The position numbers and the translations under genes are program-made. Source: Streptomyces smaragdinus (GTDB taxonomy: Bacteria; Actinomycetota; Actinomycetes; Streptomycetales; Streptomycetaceae). Taken from it: 64,000 nucleotides of DNA. The notes under the pieces were generated by a model. That model had not been told where the DNA came from. It did no database searches and saw only the letters and a program-made list of their open reading frames with translations. Positions 45,585 through 54,789 of the stretch are shown here, piece after piece; position 1 is the stretch's first letter; every line of letters begins with the position of its first letter. Location: the NCBI RefSeq assembly GCF_009604385.1, contig NZ_WEGJ01000006.1, forward strand, positions 124,001 through 188,000, in the 5' to 3' direction.

Positions 45585-48545
45585 TCAGGCGCCGCGCTTG
45601 CGGGCCACGGTCTTCTTCGCCACGGTCTTCTTCGCGGCCGTCTTCCTGGCCGCCGCCTTCTTGGCGGGGGCCTTCCGCGCGGTCACCGGCGCCGCGTCCG
45701 ACACCCGCTCCCCCAGCAGCTCCCGCAGGAACTTGCCGGTGTGCGAGGCCGGTACGGCGGCGACCTGCTCCGGGGTGCCCTCGGCGACCACCAGACCGCC
45801 GCCGCTGCCGCCCTCCGGGCCGAGGTCCACGACCCAGTCCGCCGTCTTGATGACGTCCAGGTTGTGCTCGATGACGATGACCGTGTTGCCCTTGTCGACC
45901 AGGCCCTCGAGCACGTGGATCAGCTTGCGGATGTCCTCGAAGTGCAGGCCCGTCGTCGGCTCGTCCAGGACGTACACCGTCCGGCCGGTCGACCGCTTCT
46001 GCAGCTCGCTGGCCAGCTTGACGCGCTGGGCCTCACCGCCGGACAGCGTCGGCGCGGGCTGCCCGAGCCGGACGTAGCCGAGGCCCACCTCGGTGAGCGT
46101 CCGCAGATGCCGGGCGATCGTCGGGACCGCCTCGAAGAAGCCGAGGGCCTCCTCGATCGGCATGTCCAGCACCTCGGCGATGTTCTTGCCCTTGTAGTGG
46201 ACCTCGAGGGTCTCCCGGTTGTACCGGGCGCCGTGGCAGACCTCGCACGGGACGTAGACGTCCGGCAGGAAGTTCATCTCGATCTTGATCGTGCCGTCAC
46301 CGGAGCAGTTCTCGCACCGGCCGCCCTTCACGTTGAACGAGAACCGCCCCTGCAGATACCCGCGGACCTTCGCCTCCGTCGTCTCCGCGAACAGCTTGCG
46401 GACGTGGTCGAAGACCCCCGTGTACGTGGCCGGGTTGGACCTCGGGGTGCGGCCGATCGGCGACTGGTCGACGTGCACCACCTTGTCCACCAGATCGTCG
46501 CCGTCGACGCGGGTGTGCCGGCCGGGGACGCTGCGCGCGCCGTTCAGCTCGCGCGCCAGGTGGGTGTACAGGATGTCGTTGACCAGCGTCGACTTGCCCG
46601 ATCCTGAGACGCCCGTGACGGCCGTCAGCACGCCGAGCGGGAAGGAGACGTCGATGTCCTGGAGGTTGTTCTCCCGCGCCCCGCGCACCGTCAGATGGCG
46701 CCCGGGGTCGAGGGGCCGCCGTACGTCCGGGGTGTCGATCTGCCTGCGGCCGGACAGGTACTGCCCGGTCATCGACTCCTCGTTGGCCAGCAGCTCCTTC
46801 AGCGGACCGCTGTGCACCACCTTGCCGCCGTGCTCGCCGGCGCCGGGGCCGATGTCGACGACCCAGTCGGAGGTCTTGATGGTGTCCTCGTCGTGCTCCA
46901 CCACGATCAGCGTGTTGCCGAGGTCGCGCAGCCGGACCAGGGTCTCGATCAGCCGGTGGTTGTCCCGCTGGTGCAGGCCGATGGACGGCTCGTCCAGCAC
47001 GTACAGCACGCCGACCAGCCCGGAGCCGATCTGGGTGGCGAGCCGGATGCGCTGGGCCTCGCCGCCGGAGAGGGTGCCGGCCGCGCGGTTCAGCGAGAGA
47101 TAGTCCAGGCCGACGTCGACCAGGAACCGCAGCCGCTCGTTGACCTCCTTCAGCACCCGCTCGGCGATGGTCTTCTCGCGGGCGCTCAGGCGCATGGCGC
47201 CGAGGAAGTCGGCGCAGTCACTGATCGACATCGCCGCGATCTCGGCGATCGACCGGTCCTGCACCGTCACCGCGAGGACGACGGGCTTGAGCCGGGTCCC
47301 CTCGCAGGTCGGACAGGGCACCTCGCGCATATAGCCCTCGAACCGCTCCCGGCCCGCGTCGGACTCCGCCTCGCTGTGCCGGCGCTTGACGAAGGGCACC
47401 ACGCCCTCGAAGGCCGTGGTGTACGAGCGCTCCCGGCCGTACCGGTTGCGGTAGCGCACCTCGATCTTCGTGCGGTGGCCATGGAGCAGCGCCTTCTGCG
47501 CGCGCTGCGGCAGCCCGGCCCACGGCACGTCCGTACGGAAGCTCAGCTCCTCGGCGAGGGCGCCGACGATCCGGCCGAAGTACTCCTTGGTGTGGCCGTG
47601 CGACCACGGGTGGATGGCGCCCTCGTCCAGCGACTTGTCCGGGTCGGGGATGATCAGCTCGGGGTCGACCTCCATCCGCGTACCGATACCGGTGCAGTCG
47701 GGGCAGGCGCCGAACGGCGAGTTGAAGGAGAAGGAGCGCGGCTCCAGCTCCTCGAAGGACAGGTCGTCGTACGGGCAGTACAGATGCTCGGAGAACATCC
47801 GCTCCCGCTCCGGGTCGTCCTCGGCGAGGTCGACGAAGTCGAGGATGACCATGCCGCCGGAGAGCCCGAGGGCCGTCTCCACGGAGTCGGTCAGCCGGCG
47901 CTTGGCGGAGTCCTTGACGGTGAGGCGGTCGACGACCACCTCGATGGTGTGCTTCTCCTGCTTCTTCAGCTTCGGCGGCTCGCTGAGCTGGATCGTCGCG
48001 CCGTCGACCCGGGCCCGGCTGTAGCCCTTGGTCTGCAGGTCGGCGAAGAGGTCGACGAACTCGCCCTTGCGCTCGCGCACCAGCGGCGACAGCACCTGGA
48101 ACCGGCTGCCCTCGGGCAGCTCCAGCACCCGGTCGACGATCGCCTGCGGCGACTGGCGGGAGATGGGGCGCCGGCACTCGGGGCAGTGCGGCTTGCCGAT
48201 GCGGGCGAACAGCAGCCGGAGGTAGTCGTAGACCTCGGTGATGGTGCCCACCGTGGAGCGCGGGTTGCGCGAGGTGGACTTCTGGTCGATGGAGACCGCC
48301 GGGGACAGGCCCTCGATGAAGTCGACGTCGGGCTTGTCCATCTGGCCGAGGAACTGCCGGGCGTAACTGGAGAGCGACTCCACGTAGCGGCGCTGGCCCT
48401 CGGCGAAGATCGTGTCGAACGCGAGGGACGACTTGCCCGAACCGGAGAGGCCGGTGAAGACGATGAGCGAGTCACGGGGCAGGTCGAGCGAGACGTTCCT
48501 CAGGTTGTGCTCGCGAGCGCCACGGACGATGAGACGGTCGGCCAC
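45585..48545 (-). CDS. uvrA: Excinuclease ABC subunit A
   Basis: A 986-residue UvrA with two ABC ATPase modules: [20 protein letters not shown] and [16 protein letters not shown]alker A motifs, two [10 protein letters not shown] signatures, [12 protein letters not shown] and [12 protein letters not shown], plus zinc-finger cysteines ([31 protein letters not shown]). It recognises DNA damage with UvrB. GTG at 48545 fits the family start. The last ~30 residues are a Lys/Ala/Thr tail ([20 protein letters not shown]) not in the enterobacterial protein. Confidence 0.96.
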   Translation of the reverse strand: MADRLIVRGAREHNLRNVSLDLPRDSLIVFTGLSGSGKSSLAFDTIFAEGQRRYVESLSSYARQFLGQMDKPDVDFIEGLSPAVSIDQKSTSRNPRSTVGTITEVYDYLRLLFARIGKPHCPECRRPISRQSPQAIVDRVLELPEGSRFQVLSPLVRERKGEFVDLFADLQTKGYSRARVDGATIQLSEPPKLKKQEKHTIEVVVDRLTVKDSAKRRLTDSVETALGLSGGMVILDFVDLAEDDPERERMFSEHLYCPYDDLSFEELEPRSFSFNSPFGACPDCTGIGTRMEVDPELIIPDPDKSLDEGAIHPWSHGHTKEYFGRIVGALAEELSFRTDVPWAGLPQRAQKALLHGHRTKIEVRYRNRYGRERSYTTAFEGVVPFVKRRHSEAESDAGRERFEGYMREVPCPTCEGTRLKPVVLAVTVQDRSIAEIAAMSISDCADFLGAMRLSAREKTIAERVLKEVNERLRFLVDVGLDYLSLNRAAGTLSGGEAQRIRLATQIGSGLVGVLYVLDEPSIGLHQRDNHRLIETLVRLRDLGNTLIVVEHDEDTIKTSDWVVDIGPGAGEHGGKVVHSGPLKELLANEESMTGQYLSGRRQIDTPDVRRPLDPGRHLTVRGARENNLQDIDVSFPLGVLTAVTGVSGSGKSTLVNDILYTHLARELNGARSVPGRHTRVDGDDLVDKVVHVDQSPIGRTPRSNPATYTGVFDHVRKLFAETTEAKVRGYLQGRFSFNVKGGRCENCSGDGTIKIEMNFLPDVYVPCEVCHGARYNRETLEVHYKGKNIAEVLDMPIEEALGFFEAVPTIARHLRTLTEVGLGYVRLGQPAPTLSGGEAQRVKLASELQKRSTGRTVYVLDEPTTGLHFEDIRKLIHVLEGLVDKGNTVIVIEHNLDVIKTADWVVDLGPEGGSGGGLVVAEGTPEQVAAVPASHTGKFLRELLGERVSDAAPVTARKAPAKKAAARKTAAKKTVAKKTVARKRGA

Positions 48546-48862
48546 GCCGGTCGGCACCTTTCTGGTCGGGCCACACGGAGTGTGTGGGAGGACGGGTCGC
48601 GGGCAGCGGACTGCGGGCGCCCCGACCTCAAGCGTATGGGGGAGGACCAAATTGATGTACGAGGTTCCCCGGACGGGAGCTTATAGCACGTGTATTCGAT
48701 TTGCTGGAGAATCCCGCCGGTGCCCCGGCACAGTTCTCCTGCCCTCGACACGCTAGCCTTCGGGTCTGACAATGCGTCGCCCCGGAGCGAATGCGGAGGT
48801 AGCGCAACCGCACCCGACAGCGCGACCGGGCGACGGAACAGCAGCGTTCCCGGAGGCCACCA
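48546..48862. other. Divergent intergenic region upstream of uvrA
   Basis: 317 bp without a gene. Around 48648-48715 it is AT-richer (GGGAGCTTATAGCACG, then GTGTATTCGATTTGCTGG), and the minus strand contains TATAAG, a possible uvrA -10. I looked for an actinobacterial SOS box (CGAAC-N4-GTTCG) and did not see one. Confidence 0.4.
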
Positions 48863-49558
48863 GTGATCCCCGATATCGCCCGCGACCTCGCACTTCTTCG
48901 AGATTCGACCGACCGGCTGGTGACCGCCGCGGCCCGCCTCGACGACGCCGCCCTCGCCGCCCCCAGCCGCCTCCCCGGCTGGACCCGGGGCCATGTCCTG
49001 ACCCACCTGGCCCGTAACGCCGACGCCCTGGTCAACGTCCTCACCGGCCTCCCCATGTACCCGAGCGCCGAGGCCCGCGACGCCGACATCGAGGCCGGCG
49101 CCCCCCGCCCCCTCACCGCGCAGCTCGCCGACCTGCGGGAGACCGCCGGGAAGCTGGACGTCACCTTCGGCTCCCTCACCCCCGACGGCTGGGCGGGCCG
49201 CTGCGAGCTCCGCAACGGCGTCACGGACGTCCGGGCCCGCATCCCCTTCCGGCGGCTGCAGGAGACCGAGCTGCACCACGTCGACCTGGACACCGGCTAC
49301 ACCCTGGAGCAGGTACCGATGGAGTTCCTCGGCCAGGAGATCGATTTCCTGACCCGGCGCTTCAGCGGCAACGACACCGTCCCCGCCCTCGCCCTCACCG
49401 CCGCCGACGGCCGCACCTGGCGCACCGGCCGCGACGAGGGGGAACCGCTGCGGGTCACCGGCGAGGCGCCCGCGCTGATGGGCTGGCTGGCCGGCCGCAC
49501 GGCGGGCGGCGGTGTGACGGCGGACGGCGCGGACCTGCCCGTACTGCCCCCGCTGTGA
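48863..49558 (+). CDS. Maleylpyruvate isomerase family mycothiol-dependent enzyme
   Basis: A 231-residue protein of the DinB/MDMPI superfamily. LPGWTRGHVLTHLARNADAL provides the metal-binding/mycothiol-type N-terminal helix, and LQETELHHVDLDTGY provides further conserved histidines. The C-terminal part matches the MDMPI_C domain. GTG follows GGAGG. Mycothiol is the actinobacterial thiol, consistent with the host. The exact substrate is unknown. Confidence 0.83.
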   Translation: MIPDIARDLALLRDSTDRLVTAAARLDDAALAAPSRLPGWTRGHVLTHLARNADALVNVLTGLPMYPSAEARDADIEAGAPRPLTAQLADLRETAGKLDVTFGSLTPDGWAGRCELRNGVTDVRARIPFRRLQETELHHVDLDTGYTLEQVPMEFLGQEIDFLTRRFSGNDTVPALALTAADGRTWRTGRDEGEPLRVTGEAPALMGWLAGRTAGGGVTADGADLPVLPPL

Positions 49559-49592
49559 TCGCTTCGTCCCCCACCTCTGAGAGACTGATGAC

Positions 49593-50258
49593 ATGTCCGA
49601 GAAGCAGTACACAGGCAAGGTGACCGTCGGCGGCCCCGCCCAGGTGCACGAACTCGAAGCGCTGATGATCTCCAAGGTCGCGGTCGGCCCGATGAACAAC
49701 AACGCCTATCTGCTGCGCTGCCGCTACACCGGGGAGCAGCTGCTGATCGACGCCGCGAACGAGGCGCACACCCTGCTCGCCCTCGTCGGCGACGACGGCA
49801 TCCAGTCCGTCGTCACCACCCACCAGCACGGCGACCACTGGCAGGCCCTCGCCGAGGTCGTCGCCGCGACCGGCGCCCGGACCTACGCCGGCCGCGAGGA
49901 CACCGGGGGCATCCCGGTCCCCACGGACGTCCCCGTCGACGACGGCGACGTGATCCGCGTCGGCCGCGTCGAGCTCACCGCCCGGCACCTCGTCGGCCAC
50001 ACCCCGGGCTCGATCGCCCTGGTCTACGACGACCCGCACGGCCACCCGCACGTCTTCACCGGCGACTGCCTCTTCCCGGGCGGCGTGGGGAACACGCAGG
50101 GCGACGCGGAGCGGTTCGCGTCGCTGATCGCGGACGTGGAGTCCAGGATCTTCGAACCGCTCCCGGACGAGACCTGGGTCTACCCGGGCCACGGCCACGA
50201 CACGACGCTGGGCGAGGAGCGCCCGCATCTGCGGGAGTGGCACGAGCGGGGCTGGTGA
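49593..50258 (+). CDS. MBL-fold metallo-hydrolase (glyoxalase II-like)
   Basis: A 221-residue metallo-beta-lactamase-fold protein. THQHGDHW gives the H-x-H-x-D-H motif, GHTPGSIALVY the next histidine, FTGDCLFPGGVG the bridging Asp, and YPGHGHDTT the last His. The arrangement resembles hydroxyacylglutathione hydrolases, here perhaps acting on mycothiol esters. It follows the MDMPI-type gene by 34 bp, so co-transcription is likely. Confidence 0.86.
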   Translation: MSEKQYTGKVTVGGPAQVHELEALMISKVAVGPMNNNAYLLRCRYTGEQLLIDAANEAHTLLALVGDDGIQSVVTTHQHGDHWQALAEVVAATGARTYAGREDTGGIPVPTDVPVDDGDVIRVGRVELTARHLVGHTPGSIALVYDDPHGHPHVFTGDCLFPGGVGNTQGDAERFASLIADVESRIFEPLPDETWVYPGHGHDTTLGEERPHLREWHERGW

Positions 50259-50329
50259 CACCGCCGCTCACGCGGGTTCGAGGTTCCCCGCGGCGGCCAA
50301 TTCGGTGGACCCCCGGGGGATCTTCCGCC

Positions 50330-50335
50330 TAGCCT
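50330..50335 (+). promoter_or_regulatory. -10 element of a probable leaderless promoter
   Basis: TAGCCT six bases before the ATG at 50342, without Shine-Dalgarno sequence. Confidence 0.4.
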
Positions 50336-50341
50336 CCCGGC

Positions 50342-51385
50342 ATGTCGACTCCCGCGTATCCGCCCAGGCCCGCGCCCGGTGACAAGGTCGCCGTGATCTC
50401 TCCCTCGTTCGCCGGGCCGGCGGTGTTCCCGCGGCCGTTCGAGACGGGGCTGGGGCGGCTCGTCGCGGAGTTCGGGCTGCGGCCCGTGGAGTACGCGACG
50501 ACCCGCGCCCACGCCACGCCCGCCGAGCGAGCGGCGGACGTCAACGCGGCCTTCGCCGACCCCTCCGTGAAGGCCGTCTTCGCCAGCATCGGCGGCGAGG
50601 ACCAGATCACCGTGCTCCCGTATCTGGACTGCGAGGTGATCCGCGCCAACCCCAAGCCGTTCTTCGGCATGAGCGACAACACGAGCCTGCTGCTGTACCT
50701 GTGGAACACGGGCATCGTGGGCTACCACGGCGGTCTGATCATGACCACCTTCGGCCGCCCCCACGGCATCAGCCCGCTCTCCGCCGACTCCGTGCGCGCC
50801 GCGCTCTTCGGACCGCGGGAGTACGAGCTGCGCCCCGCGCCCGAGTTCAAGACCGTGGACCAGGACTGGGCGGCGGAGGAGACCTGGCGGACACCCCCGC
50901 CGATGGAGCCCGGCACCGGCTGGATCTGGCACCGGCCCGACCGCGTCGTGGAGGGCGTGAGCTGGGGCGGCTGCGTCGAGATCCTCGCCTGGCATCTGAT
51001 GGCCGACAGCGAGATCCAGGAGGACCCCGCCGCGTACGACGGCTGCGTGCTGTTCCTGGAGACCTCCGAGGAGATGCCGCCCGGCACGGAGATCTACCGC
51101 ACCCTGCGCAACATGGGCGAGCGCGGCCTCCTCCGGCGCTTCCCCGCGCTGCTCTGGGGCCGCCCGAAGACCTGGGCGTTCGACCGCCGCAACGAGCCCG
51201 CCGAGCGGGCGCGTTACGCCACCGAGCAGCGCGAGGCAGTACTGCGGGCGCTGGCCGAGTACGCCCCCGGCACCATGGCCGTCTTCGACGTCGACTTCGG
51301 GCACACCGACCCGCAGCTCACGCTGCCGTACGGCGGCCGGATCCGGGTGGACGGCCCGGCGCGGCGGATCTCGGTCACGTACTGA
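50342..51385 (+). CDS. S66 family peptidase (LD-carboxypeptidase/MccF-like)
   Basis: A 347-residue serine peptidase. GDKVAVISPSFAGPA at the N-terminus, FFGMSDNTSLLLYLWNTG with the nucleophilic Ser (~110), SWGGCVEILAWHLM, and VDFGHTDPQLTLPYGGR with the catalytic His match S66 enzymes. Members trim murein L,D-bonds or inactivate microcin C-like compounds (MccF). The MccF-type longer C-terminal region is present. It appears monocistronic and leaderless. Confidence 0.87.
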   Translation: MSTPAYPPRPAPGDKVAVISPSFAGPAVFPRPFETGLGRLVAEFGLRPVEYATTRAHATPAERAADVNAAFADPSVKAVFASIGGEDQITVLPYLDCEVIRANPKPFFGMSDNTSLLLYLWNTGIVGYHGGLIMTTFGRPHGISPLSADSVRAALFGPREYELRPAPEFKTVDQDWAAEETWRTPPPMEPGTGWIWHRPDRVVEGVSWGGCVEILAWHLMADSEIQEDPAAYDGCVLFLETSEEMPPGTEIYRTLRNMGERGLLRRFPALLWGRPKTWAFDRRNEPAERARYATEQREAVLRALAEYAPGTMAVFDVDFGHTDPQLTLPYGGRIRVDGPARRISVTY

Positions 51386-51392
51386 GTCCTAC

Positions 51393-51427
51393 GGGGAGGG
51401 GGGCGCCCCTCGAGCCACCCCCTCCCC
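51393..51427. terminator. Hairpin between convergent genes
   Basis: Ten-base arms (GGGGAGGGGG at 51393-51402 and CCCCCTCCCC at 51418-51427) with a 15-nt loop between the S66 peptidase stop and the small gene at 51431. Confidence 0.65.
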
Positions 51428-51430
51428 CGC

Positions 51431-51730
51431 CTACCGCTCCATCCGTTCACGCAGATCGCAGTTGGAGAAGACGGGCTCACGGCTGCACAGTTCCGTCATC
51501 CGGGCGGCGAACTCCTGCACTTCCGGCCGCCCGCTGTTGGCCATCGCCTCCTCGTACGACGGGAACTCCAGGAGCGTCACATAGCGGTCGGGGTTGTCCC
51601 GGTCGTGCAGCCACATGACGCGGCTCGGGCCGCCGGGGACGCCCTCCTGCTCCTTGCGGAACCGCTCGCCGAGGGCCTGCACCGCCTCCGGCTGGGTCGT
51701 TTCGTAGTCAATGATCTGGATGAACTCCAC
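51431..51730 (-). CDS. Small dimeric alpha-beta-barrel-like protein
   Basis: A 99-residue protein (FIQIIDYETTQPEAVQALGE, RVMWLHDRDNPDRYVTLLEF, YEEAMANSGRPEVQEFAARM) with the strand-helix-strand pattern of ABM-type monooxygenases/stress barrels. GTG at 51730 follows GGAGG by six bases. Function unknown. Confidence 0.7.
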   Translation of the reverse strand: MEFIQIIDYETTQPEAVQALGERFRKEQEGVPGGPSRVMWLHDRDNPDRYVTLLEFPSYEEAMANSGRPEVQEFAARMTELCSREPVFSNCDLRERMER

Positions 51731-51866
51731 GGCTGCGCCTCCGCGCCCTGCGGCGCCCGCCGGCCGGACGCCTCCCAGGTCAACGCAACCACCGGCGAAC
51801 AACCCGGACAAGTGGTGTTTTTCCTACGTACGGTGTCCTGATCGTCCGGCCGTCGTTGGGCGGGGC

Positions 51867-53156
51867 GTGAACGCCCCCACGCACGCCCCCTCGCTGACCA
51901 GGCTGGCCGCGGCCTCGCTCGCCGGGACGGCCGTCGAGTTCTACGACTTCCTCGTCTACGGCACGGCGGCGGCGCTCGTCCTCGGCCCGCTGTTCTTCCC
52001 CTCCTTCTCCCCCGTCGCCGGCACCCTCGCCGCGTTCGCCACGTTCGGCGCGGGATTCGTGGCCCGTCCGCTGGGTTCGGTGCTCTTCGGCCATCTGGGT
52101 GACCGGTACGGCCGCCGTCCCGTACTCCTGTCGTCGCTGCTGCTCACGGGGCTGGCGACGGTCGGGGTGGGCTGTCTGCCGACGTACGCCTCGATCGGGG
52201 CGGCGGCTCCCGCGCTGCTGGTGTCGCTGCGCTTTCTGCAGGGCCTGGGCGTGGGCGGCGAATGGGGCGGGGCGGTGCTGCTGATGGCGGAGCACGCGCC
52301 GGCCCGGCGCCGGGGGCTGTGGACGAGCTTCCCGCAGCTGGGCGCCCACGTCGGCTTTCTGCTGGCGAACGGGACGGCGCTGGCGCTGTCCGCCGGGCTG
52401 ACGGACGCGCAGTTCCGCTCGTGGGGGTGGCGGGTGCCGTTCTGGGCGGCGGGGCTGCTGGCGGCGCTCGGGCTGCTGCTGCGGCGGTCGCTGCCGGAGA
52501 CACCGGAGTTCATGGGGCTGGAGGAGCGGTCCCGGCTGCCGGTCGCGGAGGTGGCGCGGCGGCACTGGCGCCGGGTGCTGCTGGCGGCAGGGGCGGTGTC
52601 GGTGTCGTTCGCCATGTTCTACACGGTCACGACGTGGTCGCTGGCGTACGTGACGGCGGAGCGCGGGATGAGCCGCACCCCGGTCCTGGGTCTGATCATG
52701 GCGGCGACGACCCTCTCGTCGGCCGCGGGCCCCGTGGCGGCAGTGCTGGGCGACCGCTTCGGGCGCCGCCCCCTGTGCGTCTGCGGCGTCACGCTGATGG
52801 CCCTGTGGGTCGTCCCGATGCTGCGGCTGCTGGAGTCCGCCCGTCCGGCGGCGGTGTTCACCGCGGTCCTGGTGGCGTCCCTGGCCCTGACCCCGACGCT
52901 GGCGGTCACGGCGTCCTACCTCCCGGAACTCTTCGCCCCCCGCATCCGCTGCACGGCGGCGGCCGTCTCGTACAACCTCGCCGGCGTCCTGGGCGGCGCG
53001 CTCACTCCCCTGGCGGCCACGGCCCTGACCCCGCCGGCGGGCGTCCCGTGGGCGGTGGGGGCTTTTCTGACGGGGGTCGCGGCGCTGAGTCTGACGTGCT
53101 TCCTGTATCTGCCGGAGACCCGGCCGGCGCGGGTGGCGGTGCCGGCGACGGCATGA
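51867..53156 (+). CDS. MFS metabolite:H+ symporter
   Basis: A 429-residue transporter of the MHS/ProP-ShiA type. GTAVEFYDFLVYGTAAALVL, RPLGSVLFGHLGDRYGRRPV (motif A), LRFLQGLGVGGEWGGAVLL and a TWSLAYV helix are diagnostic. The substrate, probably an organic acid or osmolyte, is unknown. GTG start. It converges with tRNA-Met across a hairpin. Confidence 0.88.
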   Translation: MNAPTHAPSLTRLAAASLAGTAVEFYDFLVYGTAAALVLGPLFFPSFSPVAGTLAAFATFGAGFVARPLGSVLFGHLGDRYGRRPVLLSSLLLTGLATVGVGCLPTYASIGAAAPALLVSLRFLQGLGVGGEWGGAVLLMAEHAPARRRGLWTSFPQLGAHVGFLLANGTALALSAGLTDAQFRSWGWRVPFWAAGLLAALGLLLRRSLPETPEFMGLEERSRLPVAEVARRHWRRVLLAAGAVSVSFAMFYTVTTWSLAYVTAERGMSRTPVLGLIMAATTLSSAAGPVAAVLGDRFGRRPLCVCGVTLMALWVVPMLRLLESARPAAVFTAVLVASLALTPTLAVTASYLPELFAPRIRCTAAAVSYNLAGVLGGALTPLAATALTPPAGVPWAVGAFLTGVAALSLTCFLYLPETRPARVAVPATA

Positions 53157-53160
53157 AAAC

Positions 53161-53186
53161 GGCTCCGGACCCGTGGGTCCGGAGCC
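53161..53186 (-). terminator. Intrinsic terminator of the tRNA transcript
   Basis: Twelve-base perfect arms (53161-53172 and 53175-53186). On the minus strand the hairpin is followed by GTTTTC, a short U-tract, directly downstream of the tRNA 3' end. It also lies just after the MFS stop. Confidence 0.8.
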
Positions 53187-53188
53187 TC

Positions 53189-53264
53189 TGGTGGCGGGGG
53201 CGGGATTCGAACCCGCGGCCTCGGGGTTATGAGCCCCACGCGCTGCCTAACTGCGCTACCCCGC
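53189..53264 (-). tRNA. tRNA-Met (anticodon CAT)
   Basis: A 76-nt cloverleaf including encoded CCA (53189-53191). The anticodon loop is CTCATAA; the T-arm is GCGGG-TTCGAAT-CCCGC; the D-stem is GCGC/GCGC. The first acceptor pair is A1-C72 (mismatch) and the anticodon stem has GGG/CCC at 29-31/39-41, both initiator-like traits, while C11-G24 is elongator-like. Lysidine-type tRNA-Ile is less likely. Confidence 0.9.
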
Positions 53265-53406
53265 TGCGTCGTTGCCTCCACGGTAGGCGCCTCCGGGGCG
53301 GCGGGGCCACTGGTTTTCTCCGGTATTTCGCTACTCCTGTTGCGTAATTAATCGCACGCTCTACGCTCCTTTACGAAACGACCGTAGCGAAATCCAGGAG
53401 GTCCCG

Positions 53407-54018
53407 GTGGCGGCGGAACGAGGGCGCGGACGGCCCCGCAGCGAGGAGGCGGACGGGCGGATCCTCGAGGCGGCGCTGGCCTTGCTGCTGGAGCGCGGTT
53501 ACGACCGGTTCTCGGTCGACGAGGTCGCCGCGTCGGCGGGCGTCGCCAAGACCACGCTGTACCGGCGCTGGCCGACCAAGGACCATCTGATCGTCGCGGT
53601 CGTCGCACAACTCCAGGACGCGGTGCCGGTGCACTACACGGGCGATGTCCGCGCGGACCTGACGCGCTATCTGAACGAGATCGTCTCCGGCCTCAACCGC
53701 ATGCGGCTCGCCGGCCGTCCCGCCACGTCCGGCGACACCTCGGCGGGCCTGGTCGCCGAGGTCGCGGCGGCCGCCGCCCGGCACGCCGACGTCGGTGCGG
53801 CCGTCCACGCGATGTTCCACCGCCGCAACGCCGTGGCGCTCGCCCTGCTGGAACGTGCCCGCGACGAGGGCGAGCTGCGTCCGGACGTCGAGCCGGAGGT
53901 GCTGTTCGACCAGCTCGCGGGCGCACTGTACTACCGGCTGCTCGTGACGGGCCGCCCGCTGGACGCCGCGTACGTCGGCCGTCTGGTCACTGGCGCCCTG
54001 CGCGGGGCGTCGGCCTGA
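53407..54018 (+). CDS. TetR family regulator
   Basis: A 203-residue regulator with HTH ALALLLERGYDRFSVDEVAA, SAGVAKTTLYRRWPTKDHLI and a TetR_C_11/16-type ligand domain. AGGAGG precedes the GTG. An imperfect dyad (TACG-N7-CGTA, near 53370) lies in the AT-richer leader and may be its operator. The downstream partner gene is broken. Confidence 0.87.
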   Translation: MAAERGRGRPRSEEADGRILEAALALLLERGYDRFSVDEVAASAGVAKTTLYRRWPTKDHLIVAVVAQLQDAVPVHYTGDVRADLTRYLNEIVSGLNRMRLAGRPATSGDTSAGLVAEVAAAAARHADVGAAVHAMFHRRNAVALALLERARDEGELRPDVEPEVLFDQLAGALYYRLLVTGRPLDAAYVGRLVTGALRGASA

Positions 54019-54044
54019 CACTCCCTGCTATCGAGAGGCTCACC

Positions 54045-54343
54045 ATGCCCCGGACTTCAGCCCCCACTGCTCCGCCGACCTCCGAACCCTCGACCGGCAA
54101 CGCGCCGGACGCACCCCCGGCCGCGAACTGCGCTGGCTCGGGAAGGTCGGCCCCGGCTGGATCGCGGACGGGGAACACCGGTTCGTCATCGAGCCGCTCG
54201 GCCCGGACCGCGTCCGCCTGACCCAGAGCGAACGCTTCACGGGCGTGGCCGTGCCCTTCGTCGGGGGCATGCTGCACGATCAGACCCTCCCGCAGTTCCG
54301 GGCGATGAACGAGGCGCTGGCCCGGCGGGCGGAGAACGGCTGA
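54045..54343 (+). pseudogene. Degraded SRPBCC/polyketide cyclase-like gene
   Basis: A GAGAGG site and ATG at 54045 remain, but the ATG frame ends early. The SRPBCC C-terminal half is read in another frame from about 54050 to the TGA at 54341: ELRWLGKVGPGWIADGEHRF, VIEPLGPDRVRLTQSERFTG, LPQFRAMNEALARR. The usual N-terminal strands are missing, so an internal deletion with frameshift is likely. It lies directly behind the TetR gene. Confidence 0.65.
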
Positions 54344-54393
54344 CCGCCGTCCGGAGCCGTGGGGTTGTCGGACCCCCGTGAGAGGCTCGTCGG

Positions 54394-54771
54394 ATGGAAT
54401 CCTCGAAGGTGATCGAAACTCTGTGGGACCGGATTCAGGCACGGGACTGGGCGGGCGTCGGCGAGCTGATCGCGGAGGACGCCGTGGTCGAGTGGCCGAT
54501 GAGCCTGGAGCGCATCGTCGGGCGGGACAACTTCGTCGCGGTGAACCGCGAGTATCCGCAGGGCTGGTCGATCCGGGTGCTCAAGGTGGTGGCGGAGGGC
54601 GACGAGGTCGTCTCCGAGGTCGAGGTGCCGCACGACGAGCTCGGTGTCTTCCGCGCCGCGTCGTTCTGGACCGTCCGTGACGGACGGGTCATACGCGCGA
54701 CGGAGTACTGGACGAGCCCGGGGGCGGACCCGCGCCCGCAGTGGCGGGCCGCCTTCGCCGAGCCGATGTAG
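54394..54771 (+). CDS. NTF2-like/SnoaL-type protein
   Basis: A 125-residue protein with NTF2-fold pattern: VIETLWDRIQARDWAGVGEL, DAVVEWPMSLERIVGRDNFV, ASFWTVRDGRVIRATEYW. Function is unknown; such proteins are small-molecule isomerases, hydrolases or binding proteins. It converges with the methyltransferase 18 bp away. Confidence 0.8.
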   Translation: MESSKVIETLWDRIQARDWAGVGELIAEDAVVEWPMSLERIVGRDNFVAVNREYPQGWSIRVLKVVAEGDEVVSEVEVPHDELGVFRAASFWTVRDGRVIRATEYWTSPGADPRPQWRAAFAEPM

Positions 54772-54789
54772 GACGGCGGCCGAGCACCG

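Noticed and set aside
48546..48862. LexA/SOS box upstream of uvrA
   Set aside because: No CGAAC-N4-GTTCG-like sequence found; TTCGATTTG near 48700 is only a half-match.
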